Below are positions 1 through 8,383 of a DNA stretch of 31,764 bases, piece by piece (position 1 is the first letter of the stretch; the number at the start of each line of letters is the position of its first letter). The notes below the pieces were generated by a model. It made no database searches. It saw only the letters and a program-made list of their open reading frames with translations, and was not told the origin of the DNA. Origin of the DNA: a virus; IMG/VR virus record IMGVR_UViG_3300042090_001631, positions 1 through 31,764 of that record. One strand, given 5' to 3'. The position numbers were made by a program, and so were the translations under genes.

Positions 1-487
1 GACTTTCAGTCATATCATGGTAACCGGGCGTATCATGAGCTCTTTTAATTGCATCGATTTGTTGCGGAGGAACAGGTCGTTCGCTTATTGGAGGTTGAGG
101 GTGATAAGCTTTTTGTAAAGCAGCAGCTTCTTGAGGAGTAAAATAGGACAATTCATCCGCAGTTAAAGGTTCTCCTTTTTGAAATTTTTCTATCGATTTA
201 CCTTTAATTTTCTGAAGGTTTTCATTCTGCTCTTGCTGATCAAATTGAATCTTTTGCATCAATAATTTTTCACCCTCTTTTCCATAGGGAGCCATAGCAG
301 AACGAATAGCTTCCCATCTCTTGGACAGAGGTGCATTTTCAAGAGATTTATCTTTCATGACACTTTCTAAACTTCTATTAGCAAAGTAGGTATTTAACCC
401 AGAGCCAATGCCTTGACCGAGAGCCTCTGCTAATATACCTGTACCTGCATATCGTAAATCCGGTGCTCCTCGAACGAAATTAGCCAT
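1..487 (-). CDS. Putative internal virion or tail-associated protein, partial
   Basis: The reading frame starts at an ATG at 487 and runs off the left edge, giving about 162 residues of an incomplete protein. The Shine-Dalgarno is a run of GGAGG units that lies inside the last glycine codons of the upstream gene, so the two are probably translationally coupled. The visible part has a glycine/alanine-rich N-terminus followed by a charged, glutamine-rich and probably helical stretch. It has no recognisable catalytic motif. It follows another Ala/Gly/Gln-rich protein at the end of the late operon, where podoviruses often encode internal or DNA-ejection proteins. That role is inferred from position and composition only. 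Confidence 0.6.
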   Translation of the reverse strand, partial: MANFVRGAPDLRYAGTGILAEALGQGIGSGLNTYFANRSLESVMKDKSLENAPLSKRWEAIRSAMAPYGKEGEKLLMQKIQFDQQEQNENLQKIKGKSIEKFQKGEPLTADELSYFTPQEAAALQKAYHPQPPISERPVPPQQIDAIKRAHDTPGYHDMTES

Positions 488-488
488 A

Positions 489-1106
489 TTAGCCTCCTCC
501 TCCCATCTTGGCTTTAATCAAAGCTGCTATTAACTGTGCTGCAAAACCTTGTTTTCCAGGATTTTCATAATGTGTATATGGCGATGTTAAACCCGTCTGT
601 GCAAATTGTCCATATTGAGAGGTAGCCCCAGAAGCTGCCTGTTGTTGTAATTGAGAAAACAGTTGCGCTAAGGAAGATTGTAAACCGGAAGCAGCTCCCC
701 CAACTGCCTGTCCGAAACCGCTAGAAGAGAGAGCCCCAGCACCAGCATATCTTTCCTCAATCATAGGCAGTAACTTTTCTTGAAACTCTTGTAAATAGGG
801 CTGAGAAAAATTCTCATATGCTTGTGATCCGGGCTGAAGTATACCGGCATAATAATTTTGCGCATTATAAGCTGCACCGCCCGGTTGTGCCGATTGACTC
901 ATTAATCCTACACCATGCGATAAAGCTTGCATTTGCTCAGGAGTTAAATTTTGCAGCTGCTCAACACTTGGTGCTTCTCCAAATAAAAAACTATTAACTC
1001 CTTTTCTAAAATTTTTATTCGCACCATAGGCACCAGCAACTCCAAATAATCCTTTAGCTGCTGTACTTGAAAAAAAATCTTTTATACCTGAACTCGATCC
1101 TGCCAT
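489..1106 (-). CDS. Ala/Gly/Gln-rich virion protein, possible ejection protein
   Basis: A 205-residue protein rich in Ala, Gly, Ser and Gln. Its N-terminal third contains small-residue stretches (GLFGVAGAYGANK). Its middle has a glycine-alanine-rich segment followed by a glutamine-rich helix (SLAQLFSQLQQQAA). The C-terminus ends KMGGGG, and those glycine codons also provide the ribosome-binding site of the next gene. Proteins of this composition near the end of podovirus tail operons are often internal virion or DNA-transfer proteins. No family was recognised with certainty, so this is a positional and compositional inference. It is co-oriented with, and within 11 bases of, the upstream virion gene. 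Confidence 0.65.
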   Translation of the reverse strand: MAGSSSGIKDFFSSTAAKGLFGVAGAYGANKNFRKGVNSFLFGEAPSVEQLQNLTPEQMQALSHGVGLMSQSAQPGGAAYNAQNYYAGILQPGSQAYENFSQPYLQEFQEKLLPMIEERYAGAGALSSSGFGQAVGGAASGLQSSLAQLFSQLQQQAASGATSQYGQFAQTGLTSPYTHYENPGKQGFAAQLIAALIKAKMGGGG

Positions 1107-1116
1107 AATATACCTA

Positions 1117-1620
1117 CTAGTTTTTTAAATATTGCATAACCCAAACACACCATGTCAGAGCGTTACCCGAATTATTTTGAATAATAATCGTATTTGTCGA
1201 GTTATTATATCGTATGTAAATAGAAGGATCATTTAGGAAGTAGGAAAGGCCGGAAGTATCTAGAGCCCCTCCGAAGCCTTGGACGGGATAGAGATAGCCC
1301 GTGATATTCATGGGTTGCGTTGATGACGATAAAACAAGATTTGTTGTACCTGTGGGGATATTACCACCATTGAGTATAACTAAATCAGCTGTAATACGAT
1401 AACCATTCCTATTTTGCTGGGGATTAGCAACCTGATACCACTGTTCAAAGTTAGCATTTTCCTGAAGTAGAAAAAGGCCACTTTCCTTAGTATTAACGGC
1501 ATTCGCTATACGACGAAGATATAAAAGAAGAATATTACCGAATTCCTTTTCATCTGGGTTGACATCGAGGGAGATAGGCAACTGATTAGTATCTAACGGT
1601 ATATTACTTGAAAAAGTCAT
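1117..1620 (-). CDS. Small virion-associated protein of unknown function
   Basis: A 167-residue protein preceded by a clear AAGGA ribosome-binding site. After a short helical N-terminus (about residues 20-45) it is rich in Asn, Thr, Ser and aromatic residues, with alternating hydrophobic positions typical of beta structure. It ends in a tryptophan-rich strand (LTWCVWVMQYL). There is no signal peptide or catalytic motif. It lies directly downstream of the 853-residue tail protein, so a tail accessory role is likely, but I do not recognise the family. Confidence 0.6.
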   Translation of the reverse strand: MTFSSNIPLDTNQLPISLDVNPDEKEFGNILLLYLRRIANAVNTKESGLFLLQENANFEQWYQVANPQQNRNGYRITADLVILNGGNIPTGTTNLVLSSSTQPMNITGYLYPVQGFGGALDTSGLSYFLNDPSIYIRYNNSTNTIIIQNNSGNALTWCVWVMQYLKN

Positions 1621-1631
1621 GTTATCATTCC

Positions 1632-4193
1632 TTAGTTAATCAAACGACCACCCTCGCGGAACCAGATATTCATAGCATTTAATTCCATAGGCGTCTGATG
1701 AGTAGCCAATTGATTCATGAGATTATCATCATACGTCATGCCTATACGAAGATATTGACCAAATTGCGTGCTATAGAAGCGGTACCAGGCATATTCCGAG
1801 CCATAGGTATACGTCTGGCCATTGACAGGAGTAGCATTCCAAACGCCCCCAGAAACGTAGGCGCTAAAGCCTGTTGCATCTATTCCATTGAGAGTAAAAT
1901 TATTTGCGTCTACAACGGTTATAGAATAGATAGCAGCATTCAATTGCGTCATACCAACAACATTAGCTATATAAATTGTAGTACCTGTTACCAAACTATG
2001 ATCAGGACTTGTTATCTGGCATGGATTTGTTTTCATAGCATTTGTGATAATTCCACACGTCTGCGATGAATTTACTAATTCCTGATTAGCACTAATCATA
2101 TTAGCTTGCGCAGCTAGATATGCATTTATAAAAAGCTGAATTGTTGTTGCTGTTATAGCAGGAGAAAAGACGTTAGCATCCATTTGGAAGTCAATAAAAG
2201 ATAATTTGAACTGTTTCCCGGCAGCTTGGAAGGGGTTGAAATCCTTGCCTTGAATATTCATCTTTGGAAATAATGTAATGATACCATTGCCTAAATAGAC
2301 AGCAGAAGATGAAAAGGTAACAGCTTCATAATTTTGTGAAGTAAAATTCCATGTAGATAAAGTAATATTATTTGTATCTACTATTGTTACGTTATAAATT
2401 TTATTATTCAAACCAGGATCTGTCGTTTGCCATAGAGTATTTTGAATATATATTATCTCTCCATTGGCCAGATTATGACTAGGTATAGTTATCACAGTAG
2501 GACTAGGATAAGCACTAAAGTTAATTGCAGTTATGGCCATGGTAGGTGCGAAGAGAGTAGTGCTAGGTTGTGGAGTAGAAGCGTCAGGATTTTGATATAT
2601 ATTTATAAATCCATGCTGTGTTCCTAAGGTAACATAATCAACATATTGTTGATCATCTACGTTATCCCACGTGACGTCACTATCCCAAGTAACAGTTAAA
2701 CTATCCCATGTAATGTTAAAGGGGAATTGAGATATACCGAAACAGGTAATGGTATCTCGAAATTTAGCCCATGTATTATTTCTATAGTTATAAAGAAGGA
2801 CAGTATTTGGATAATTTTGCACTGTTGATGCAGTAGACGTATCTAAATAATTCCAATAAACTAATTCCTTTTCAAAATCCCTTACACCATGAACAAAGTT
2901 AGGAGCGCTATTCATAATTTCAAAGCCGAAGACTTCTTCAGGTATTTGTTCATCTAATCGGCTTACACCACCTGCATTTGCTTGTATAATACCTCGATCA
3001 CCTACTGTCATGACTCCTTGATCAAATACTATAGGGCTATAAGTGCAAATGCCTCCAAAATCTGAAGAAATCCTTTCCCAGATGAAAGGTAAACCATATT
3101 CACCAACATATCTTAATTGCCATGTAGAATATTCAAAAAAGACAATCAAAGTATTTCTGAAAAATGCTGCACTTACAATGGCTTCATTCGTTGGAGCATC
3201 TATAAAGCCGCCTCGGCCAAAGATATCAGATCGCCATGCATTAGTTTGATCGGTAGGGTTTCCAATCTGGCAAAAGCGACAGCGGGCAAAGAAGTTCGTG
3301 GCTGTTGTATATGTTCCAGAAGTACCCCCTTCCCAAGTATTCAAAGCTAATAGACGGCCATAGTAGGGGATTAAAATTAAGGCTTGCCAAAGCGTCGTTG
3401 AGCTAGAAACAAGAGGCTGTAAATTTGTCCATACACTATTATTATAATATCTTATTGGATCATATTTACTATTGACTATATCTATGTTATTATTAGTTAC
3501 AAAAAAGTATCGTAAATCTGTCGTTGCTCCTTGATAATTAGCAGCCCAGAAGAAGTTAGTATTCGTCCCTGTCCATGTTGTCCCAGGAGCTAGTTCCTGA
3601 AATCCTCCGTTATATTGATAAGCGTATTTAGTATCAAAAAAAATGGTTGCATCTATTCCGATCGTGGGAACATCTCTTTTTAAAATTCCCATGACAGGAA
3701 GCATGGGATAATAATTAAATGTGGTAACTGTTGGCAAACCATTAGGAGGATTGCCAGAAGTGAAATTTAATTGCATTTCACCCGTCAGGTAATTTATAAA
3801 AGATGCAGCATTGATTGGATAAATGCCTGATAAGCCTATCATACCACCTGTACCATTGTCTCCGTAGGCATTATTTGGATAATTAATCCAAAATTGAATA
3901 GTTCCGGGTATTATTATTGCGTTTGGTTCAGTTGCTCTGACGGAGGAAAGTAAATCAGCTACATGATAAGTAGATGATCCATTTGTATTAGGCTCAGGTA
4001 AAAGATTTACCGTTCTTGTAAGCCTTCCCATGGGGACTTCACCATCTCTCTTCTTCGTCCTATCGCGAAAAACGTAGGCATTTTCCAAGTCGGAATAGGC
4101 TTCATTGGCAAGTAAAAATGGTTTTTTATCCTGCGTTAAACCGCCTCCTGGATAGCCGCCTATTAGTACTTGATGAAAGCCACTTTGTGTCAT
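1632..4193 (-). CDS. Large tail hub/tubular-type structural protein with FCCH-like domains
   Basis: An 853-residue protein, the largest in the window. The N-terminal pattern (a Gly-rich turn, then AYSDLENAYVFRDRTKKRDG) and the long beta-rich body resemble the tail hub or tail-tubular B type proteins of podoviruses (P22 gp10 or T7 gp12 roles). It carries two copies of a beta module similar to the FCCH domain found in many phage proteins, at about residues 555-637 and 717-785. Each has a hydrophobic-polar alternation, an H-x-L-x-x-G turn and a VVDANNFTL-like strand. The start ATG directly abuts the stop codon of the upstream fibre gene (TAAATG). The structural role is confident; the exact P22 or T7 equivalence is inferred. 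Confidence 0.75.
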   Translation of the reverse strand: MTQSGFHQVLIGGYPGGGLTQDKKPFLLANEAYSDLENAYVFRDRTKKRDGEVPMGRLTRTVNLLPEPNTNGSSTYHVADLLSSVRATEPNAIIIPGTIQFWINYPNNAYGDNGTGGMIGLSGIYPINAASFINYLTGEMQLNFTSGNPPNGLPTVTTFNYYPMLPVMGILKRDVPTIGIDATIFFDTKYAYQYNGGFQELAPGTTWTGTNTNFFWAANYQGATTDLRYFFVTNNNIDIVNSKYDPIRYYNNSVWTNLQPLVSSSTTLWQALILIPYYGRLLALNTWEGGTSGTYTTATNFFARCRFCQIGNPTDQTNAWRSDIFGRGGFIDAPTNEAIVSAAFFRNTLIVFFEYSTWQLRYVGEYGLPFIWERISSDFGGICTYSPIVFDQGVMTVGDRGIIQANAGGVSRLDEQIPEEVFGFEIMNSAPNFVHGVRDFEKELVYWNYLDTSTASTVQNYPNTVLLYNYRNNTWAKFRDTITCFGISQFPFNITWDSLTVTWDSDVTWDNVDDQQYVDYVTLGTQHGFINIYQNPDASTPQPSTTLFAPTMAITAINFSAYPSPTVITIPSHNLANGEIIYIQNTLWQTTDPGLNNKIYNVTIVDTNNITLSTWNFTSQNYEAVTFSSSAVYLGNGIITLFPKMNIQGKDFNPFQAAGKQFKLSFIDFQMDANVFSPAITATTIQLFINAYLAAQANMISANQELVNSSQTCGIITNAMKTNPCQITSPDHSLVTGTTIYIANVVGMTQLNAAIYSITVVDANNFTLNGIDATGFSAYVSGGVWNATPVNGQTYTYGSEYAWYRFYSTQFGQYLRIGMTYDDNLMNQLATHQTPMELNAMNIWFREGGRLIN

Positions 4194-4835
4194 TTAATTA
4201 CCTATTGCAAACCAATAGAAGTTTGTATACTTATTAGAAACGGTAAAGCATTCCCAAGAAAAGGCCGTTTTGCTGCTGATAGGTGTAGAATAAGCAATGG
4301 TACAAGGGTTATTATTTGTAGGGGGATTGCCAGAAGCAAAACCAGGAGTAGTTTGCACAGCAAAGCAGTTATTAGGAAAAGCTACTGGAAAAGTTACCGT
4401 CCCTGTTGTTCCCGGCCCTAGAGTTGTTACAACTTGACCCCATTGGAATAGGATACCTCCTGACCAAACAAAACCATTGGTCATAGCACTGGCCCCTGTA
4501 AGTTGCGATAATTTACCCATGGCACTTAAAGAATATAATTGTGTATCGCCACCAGAGGGAATCGTTGGCGTTGTTACGCCATTGACAATTAAAGTTCCCG
4601 GAACTCCTGCAAAGACTTGGTTATAGCTACTGACGGTAGAAACACTTGCTTGCGATACTTCATGTATTACGGTATGATATCCCGCGGGCTGAGATCCGGG
4701 TTGACCATTGTTATTAACATGATCAATGCCCAGAGTTTGAAACGTACCGTCGAGGTTATTTCTTATCGTCGCCTTCGTTTGCCCTAGCGACGCTCCATCG
4801 GGGGGATAACCAGATGTGTATGTTGGTATAGGCAT
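4194..4835 (-). CDS. Tail fibre / receptor-binding tip protein, gp53-like C-terminus
   Basis: A 213-residue protein with a good ribosome-binding site (AGGAG, 7 bases before ATG). The N-terminal part is Gly/Pro/Asn-rich and probably attaches to the tail. The C-terminal ~80 residues match the pattern of gp53-like phage tail-fibre tips: GGILFQWGQV, then TVTFPVAFPNNCFAV, then a terminal aromatic strand ending WFAIGN. Such domains form trimeric receptor-binding tips. It sits between two tiny basic genes and the large tail protein, consistent with an adhesin. Other fibre candidates in the window are the glycine-rich protein at the right edge and the beta proteins near the capsid gene. Confidence 0.75.
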   Translation of the reverse strand: MPIPTYTSGYPPDGASLGQTKATIRNNLDGTFQTLGIDHVNNNGQPGSQPAGYHTVIHEVSQASVSTVSSYNQVFAGVPGTLIVNGVTTPTIPSGGDTQLYSLSAMGKLSQLTGASAMTNGFVWSGGILFQWGQVVTTLGPGTTGTVTFPVAFPNNCFAVQTTPGFASGNPPTNNNPCTIAYSTPISSKTAFSWECFTVSNKYTNFYWFAIGN

Positions 4836-4849
4836 ATTATTACTCCTGC

Positions 4850-4987
4850 TTAACTAACCGCTGTAGTTGGTATAGGCTGTACATCTAACGGTCTACGCAA
4901 CTTCTTCTTAGCCTTTTCACTTAACGTTGCATGCACCGCGCGCATAGGTTTATTTAACTTCTTTTCCTTTCCTTTAATAACAACCAT
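4850..4987 (-). CDS. Tiny lysine-rich protein
   Basis: An open frame of 45 residues, strongly basic (KGKEKKLNKP, then EKAKKKLRRP) and co-oriented with the late genes in an otherwise empty space between the head-tail gene cluster and the fibre tip. A poly-purine ribosome-binding site is not obvious. No family was recognised. It could bind DNA or contribute a small internal virion peptide. The tight packing with its neighbours supports a real gene. Confidence 0.45.
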   Translation of the reverse strand: MVVIKGKEKKLNKPMRAVHATLSEKAKKKLRRPLDVQPIPTTAVS

Positions 4988-4994
4988 AAAATAT

Positions 4995-5126
4995 TTATCC
5001 TGTTGTATGTCGCCCTACAAAGGGACCACCACCTAGAGGGATAGCCTTGTTCGGCAGTGATTTTACTTTTTTTTTTCGCATCTCCGGCAACTTTTGCACC
5101 TTACTTGTTTGTTTTTTATCTGTCAT
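4995..5126 (-). CDS. Tiny basic protein coupled to the head-tail gene
   Basis: A 43-residue basic protein whose ATG overlaps the stop codon of the upstream 456-residue gene (ATGA). This is a strong sign of translational coupling. It contains MRKKKVK encoded by a run of ten adenines, followed by a Pro/Gly-rich C-terminus. There is no recognised family. The overlap and the similar lysine-rich neighbour at 4850-4987 suggest a pair of small cationic proteins made with the head-tail proteins. Function unknown. Confidence 0.55.
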   Translation of the reverse strand: MTDKKQTSKVQKLPEMRKKKVKSLPNKAIPLGGGPFVGRHTTG

Positions 5127-6493
5127 AGAGATCCAAAGGTTGATGATATACCGCCTAATCCGTAATTATATTTCAACTGATCGCTGTAAATCGTATTAAT
5201 ACTTGCCTGTCCTATCTGCGCATAAGTTCTCGTTTCAATGATGTCATAGCGCTCCTTGAGCATCTTATCGATAAAGATCACACCGTCAGAATCAAGCCGC
5301 TCCTCAAAGATCTTCTTGGCGGCGCCGACAGCCAGAATTTCCCACCATTCCGATAGCTCCGGATTGCCTGTCATGTCTTCCGCTAATAGCGCCTGTATAG
5401 GTTGCCTATAACACTGCATCTCTATGGTATAACCGGCATCAGGCACGGGTGCTAGGGTAAATTGGTTTTGATAGAAGAGGATGGCTAGGGGGATAGATAA
5501 TTGCTTAGGGTTATATTGAATCTGTATAGTCGTACCTGCTGGAATAGGTTCAGCAAAGGTTAAGCCTATTATCTCACCCGTCTGATAGTTTATTGTGGCA
5601 TTCCCCGGCTCTGTAGGCGTTGCAGAGGCATACTGGCGATAGTACGTCCATCCGAAATTTTGATTGCTACTGTTACTCGTCTGAAAGATTTGAATTAAAT
5701 TGCCCTGCCCATCATCGGTAACATTCTGCGTCTGACCTACTCCATTTTCACCAATGACGTTCGCTGTAATAAGAATATTTTGAACTCGGCTTTGAGGGAA
5801 GAAAAGGTTAGGATTAATTTGAGGCCCGGGGTCATTGTTTACACTCGGAACAAATGGGAAGGCCGTGGTGAAGCCATTGTAAGGTGAGGAATACCAAGAG
5901 CCGCCTGAAGAGTAGACGCCAAAGGAAGAGGAATTAACCCCAATGGTGAAGGTATCAGCATCTATGACCGTAACTATGTATGAATTTCCATTCAATTGGA
6001 CCATGCCTTCGACATAATTGATGATTATGGAAATGCCGGAGACGAGTCCATGATTATCCGATGTTACGACAGCATCCGTGGCATTCGTTATGCCAGTTAT
6101 TGCACCTGTTTGCGCTCCTGTCGTTCCATCGCCAGTAGCAAAATTGGTAAATTGCTGCCAGTTGTAATTGTTAGCATAAAAGGACCAAGGGCTATCGAAC
6201 CAGCGCAACTCTCTTTTTGCGCAGGAAGCTGGCTCGCCTACAGTTGTATATAATTCGCTATTGAAGGAGTAAACCTCCTGTCCCACATTTGTGGTAAAGG
6301 TGTACACATCCTGCAACTTTAACGATCTAAACTTTGCAGGCAGATCGTAAGCATAGAAGCTATGCATTTGCTGGACGATATACGAATCCGTTACCTGGAA
6401 GGAATTACTCGATCCTGTAAGCTTACGCGTTTTTGTAACAGCATTTGCCAGCGTGGGATAAAGAGGAAATGTAGGCACAAATGTATTTGTCAT
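5123..6493 (-). CDS. Head-to-tail connector / tail tubular-type protein with FCCH-like insert
   Basis: A 456-residue structural protein. The N-terminal ~110 residues and the C-terminal region (LSEWWEILAVGAAKKIFEER, then a helical tail) have the helical character of podovirus head-tail adaptors (T7 gp11 / P22 gp4 role). Residues 131-200 are an inserted beta module: TSDNHGL, then GMVQLNG, then VIDADTFTI. This module also occurs in the 853-residue tail protein. The gene starts inside the stop of the methyltransferase gene (ATGA) and ends overlapping the next tiny gene. The structural assignment is by position and fold pattern, not by a decisive motif. Confidence 0.65.
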   Translation of the reverse strand: MTNTFVPTFPLYPTLANAVTKTRKLTGSSNSFQVTDSYIVQQMHSFYAYDLPAKFRSLKLQDVYTFTTNVGQEVYSFNSELYTTVGEPASCAKRELRWFDSPWSFYANNYNWQQFTNFATGDGTTGAQTGAITGITNATDAVVTSDNHGLVSGISIIINYVEGMVQLNGNSYIVTVIDADTFTIGVNSSSFGVYSSGGSWYSSPYNGFTTAFPFVPSVNNDPGPQINPNLFFPQSRVQNILITANVIGENGVGQTQNVTDDGQGNLIQIFQTSNSSNQNFGWTYYRQYASATPTEPGNATINYQTGEIIGLTFAEPIPAGTTIQIQYNPKQLSIPLAILFYQNQFTLAPVPDAGYTIEMQCYRQPIQALLAEDMTGNPELSEWWEILAVGAAKKIFEERLDSDGVIFIDKMLKERYDIIETRTYAQIGQASINTIYSDQLKYNYGLGGISSTFGSL

Positions 6494-7566
6494 TTCAGCC
6501 TCGCAATTGCTATATCACAATATTCCTTTTGTTTCTCAATTCCGATAGCATTTAAACCAAGATGTTTAGCTGCAATTAATGTAGATCCAGAACCCACAAA
6601 GGGATCTAAAACTATTCCATCTTTTGGAGTAATGAGTTTAATGAGGTAATCTAAAAGCTTGAGAGGTTTTACTGTTGGGTGATGATTCATTTGAGGTTTT
6701 GTTGTTAATCCAGCGCGAATTTTTTCTGAAGATAAATCCCAATTAGCAGGATCACCATCTTGTTGTCTCGATTTACAGGGCAATCCCTCTAATCCCTCAT
6801 TCCTTTCGGCAGTAGAAGCTTTGGCGCAGTAGAAGAAACGAGATGCTCCGCCTGAATTTGCAAAGAATTGATTTATATTTGCTTTATGAAAATGTCCATA
6901 TATATCATTTGATTTTGTGTGATTTAATAGACCAATAGAACCACTTGTCAATATCCCTGTTTGTTCATCTAACATTTCCGCTGCTTCTTCGTCGAATAAT
7001 ACATTTGCTGGCCAACGGCCCTGAACATTATTTATTTTAGGTTCAAAATTATCAGCATTCTTTGGGCTAATATCAAAAATATTTTCTCTATGTAAGCCAG
7101 AGGGTTGAGTATTTTCAAATGTTCCAATCCTACATTCATCAATATTCAAGAAATTATCAGCAATCTTTCGACTTGCTTTGCGTGCTAAGATTATAGGCTC
7201 ATAAGCAGGCTTCAGACATGCTTTACCCTTTGGGAATCCGGAGCCATATATCCACATGAGACAATCTCTTATTTCCCATCCTGCATCTTCAATAGCGCAT
7301 GTTAATCGATGATAAGTGCGTGTACCTCCAAAAGCTAGCATCCATGAGCCAGGTTTACATATTCTCAATGTTTCAGCCCAAAATTCCTTACCTGGAATGC
7401 CATGATCCCATTCTTTTCCCATGAATTTTAAGCCGTATGGAGGATCGGTTACGACAGAAGAAAAATAATTATCCTCGAATTTTCGCATTTCTTCGAGGCA
7501 ATCCCCATGGATAACCTGCTGTTGTTCATGCTCTTCACATAATATTGGCACACTATCTATAGTCAT
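6490..7566 (-). CDS. DNA adenine/cytosine-N4 methyltransferase, beta class
   Basis: A 358-residue S-adenosylmethionine-dependent DNA methyltransferase. The catalytic motif IV is DPPYG at residues 41-45. The S-adenosylmethionine-binding motif I is at the C-terminus (DPFVGSGST, residues 321-329), followed by the acidic IGIE of motif II. This order, catalytic motif first and FxGxG last, defines the beta class, which makes N6-methyladenine or N4-methylcytosine. The middle region (about 100-290) presumably holds the target-recognition domain. No restriction enzyme gene is adjacent, so it is probably an orphan methylase protecting phage DNA or altering regulation. It is unusual in sitting inside the virion operon, coupled at both ends by ATGA overlaps. 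Confidence 0.92.
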   Translation of the reverse strand: MTIDSVPILCEEHEQQQVIHGDCLEEMRKFEDNYFSSVVTDPPYGLKFMGKEWDHGIPGKEFWAETLRICKPGSWMLAFGGTRTYHRLTCAIEDAGWEIRDCLMWIYGSGFPKGKACLKPAYEPIILARKASRKIADNFLNIDECRIGTFENTQPSGLHRENIFDISPKNADNFEPKINNVQGRWPANVLFDEEAAEMLDEQTGILTSGSIGLLNHTKSNDIYGHFHKANINQFFANSGGASRFFYCAKASTAERNEGLEGLPCKSRQQDGDPANWDLSSEKIRAGLTTKPQMNHHPTVKPLKLLDYLIKLITPKDGIVLDPFVGSGSTLIAAKHLGLNAIGIEKQKEYCDIAIARLK

Positions 7567-7967
7567 AATACCGGTTGATTATCAAATGCATCTTCTAAAG
7601 TAACCGTCGTCGTTCCCTGAATAACTCCAGAGCCTACCGGCACTGCTACGCAGGGAACCTGCGGATCTTGTACATATATAAACGGATAAAAATTACTTGT
7701 GTCTACAGCTATTGTTACAGTATTAGACGTAATAGATATTATTTGCCCCTTTTGATTATTCAACTGGATCATACCGTTAGCCGGAGGGATACGAAAACCT
7801 ATCCATTCGGCTACGGTAAAATTGTGATTGCCTGCAAAGGTAACGAGGGCAGTAGCTGCCTGAGTAATATCCGTTATATATTGCAAATTCGGAATAAAGT
7901 CAGAACCGTAAGGAGGGCCATAGTTAGAAGCACCTCCCGGCACGACATGAATAGACGAATTGCTCAC
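7563..7967 (-). CDS. Short beta-domain virion protein, paralogue of the 362-residue protein
   Basis: A 134-residue protein. Residues 29-103 form an FCCH-like beta module (ITDITQAATALV, then GMIQLNN, then SNTVTIAVDTSNF). It ends with CVAVPVGSGVI followed by LEDAFDNQ. The same signature (CVPAGSGVI, then LADAFDN) ends the module in the 362-residue protein just upstream in the operon, so this looks like a shortened duplicate. Both junctions are ATGA overlaps. Probably a head or tail surface/decoration protein; function inferred. Confidence 0.65.
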   Translation of the reverse strand: MSNSSIHVVPGGASNYGPPYGSDFIPNLQYITDITQAATALVTFAGNHNFTVAEWIGFRIPPANGMIQLNNQKGQIISITSNTVTIAVDTSNFYPFIYVQDPQVPCVAVPVGSGVIQGTTTVTLEDAFDNQPVL

Positions 7968-8326
7968 AGAACATCCATGGGAGTAAATCTGACGCGCGAT
8001 ACCGTTTCGTATTTCCTTGGCGCCTTTTGACCGTCAGAAGGCAATTCCAAGTTATAACGACGAATTTTCCTCTTCGTATTATTCAAATGCTTTATAATTC
8101 CCATGGGCAAATCGCATATTTCGCCATGAGTTAGCTTAATGATCTGAATAGGCTCTCCGGGATATTTCCTGTAGGAAAAATCCAGCCATCCACCCTGAGC
8201 ATCGAGGAATTCAAACATGCCCTTGCGCTCCTTGTCATCTTCCTTACGCATCTTTTTAATCAATTCTTCCCTTTCAGCATGGGGCATCGTATTCTTCTGC
8301 TTCTTATTTATTTCTCTAATTTCCAT
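7964..8326 (-). CDS. Conserved-type hypothetical protein of the head-neck region
   Basis: A 120-residue protein with a highly charged, helical N-terminal third (REELIKKMRKEDDKERKGMF). This is followed by a mixed region with FLDAQGGWLDFSYRKYPGEP and a C-terminal basic segment (RKIRRYNLELPSDGQKAPRKYETVSRVRF). No transmembrane segment or catalytic motif. It follows a terminator-like hairpin and is coupled by ATGA to the next gene. Placement between capsid and connector genes suggests a head-completion or assembly role, unproven. Confidence 0.55.
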   Translation of the reverse strand: MEIREINKKQKNTMPHAEREELIKKMRKEDDKERKGMFEFLDAQGGWLDFSYRKYPGEPIQIIKLTHGEICDLPMGIIKHLNNTKRKIRRYNLELPSDGQKAPRKYETVSRVRFTPMDVL

Positions 8327-8353
8327 AAATATAAAATCCTTTATTTAATTAAA

Positions 8354-8375
8354 GGAGGAGGAATAATCCCCCTCC
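8354..8375 (-). terminator. Terminator- or attenuator-like hairpin between late genes
   Basis: On the minus strand the segment forms a nine-pair G/C-rich stem (one G-U pair) with a TTAT loop, followed by TTTAATTAAAT. It lies just after the stop codon of the 362-residue protein gene and before the 120-residue gene. It may reduce transcription past the highly expressed capsid genes. The U-tract is imperfect. Confidence 0.5.
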
Positions 8376-8383
8376 CCTTGTGA

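Noticed and set aside
1698-2069. A 123-codon rightward frame opposite the large tail protein
   Set aside because: Antisense to a long, well-supported structural gene, with an Ile/Cys/Arg-rich composition typical of shadows.
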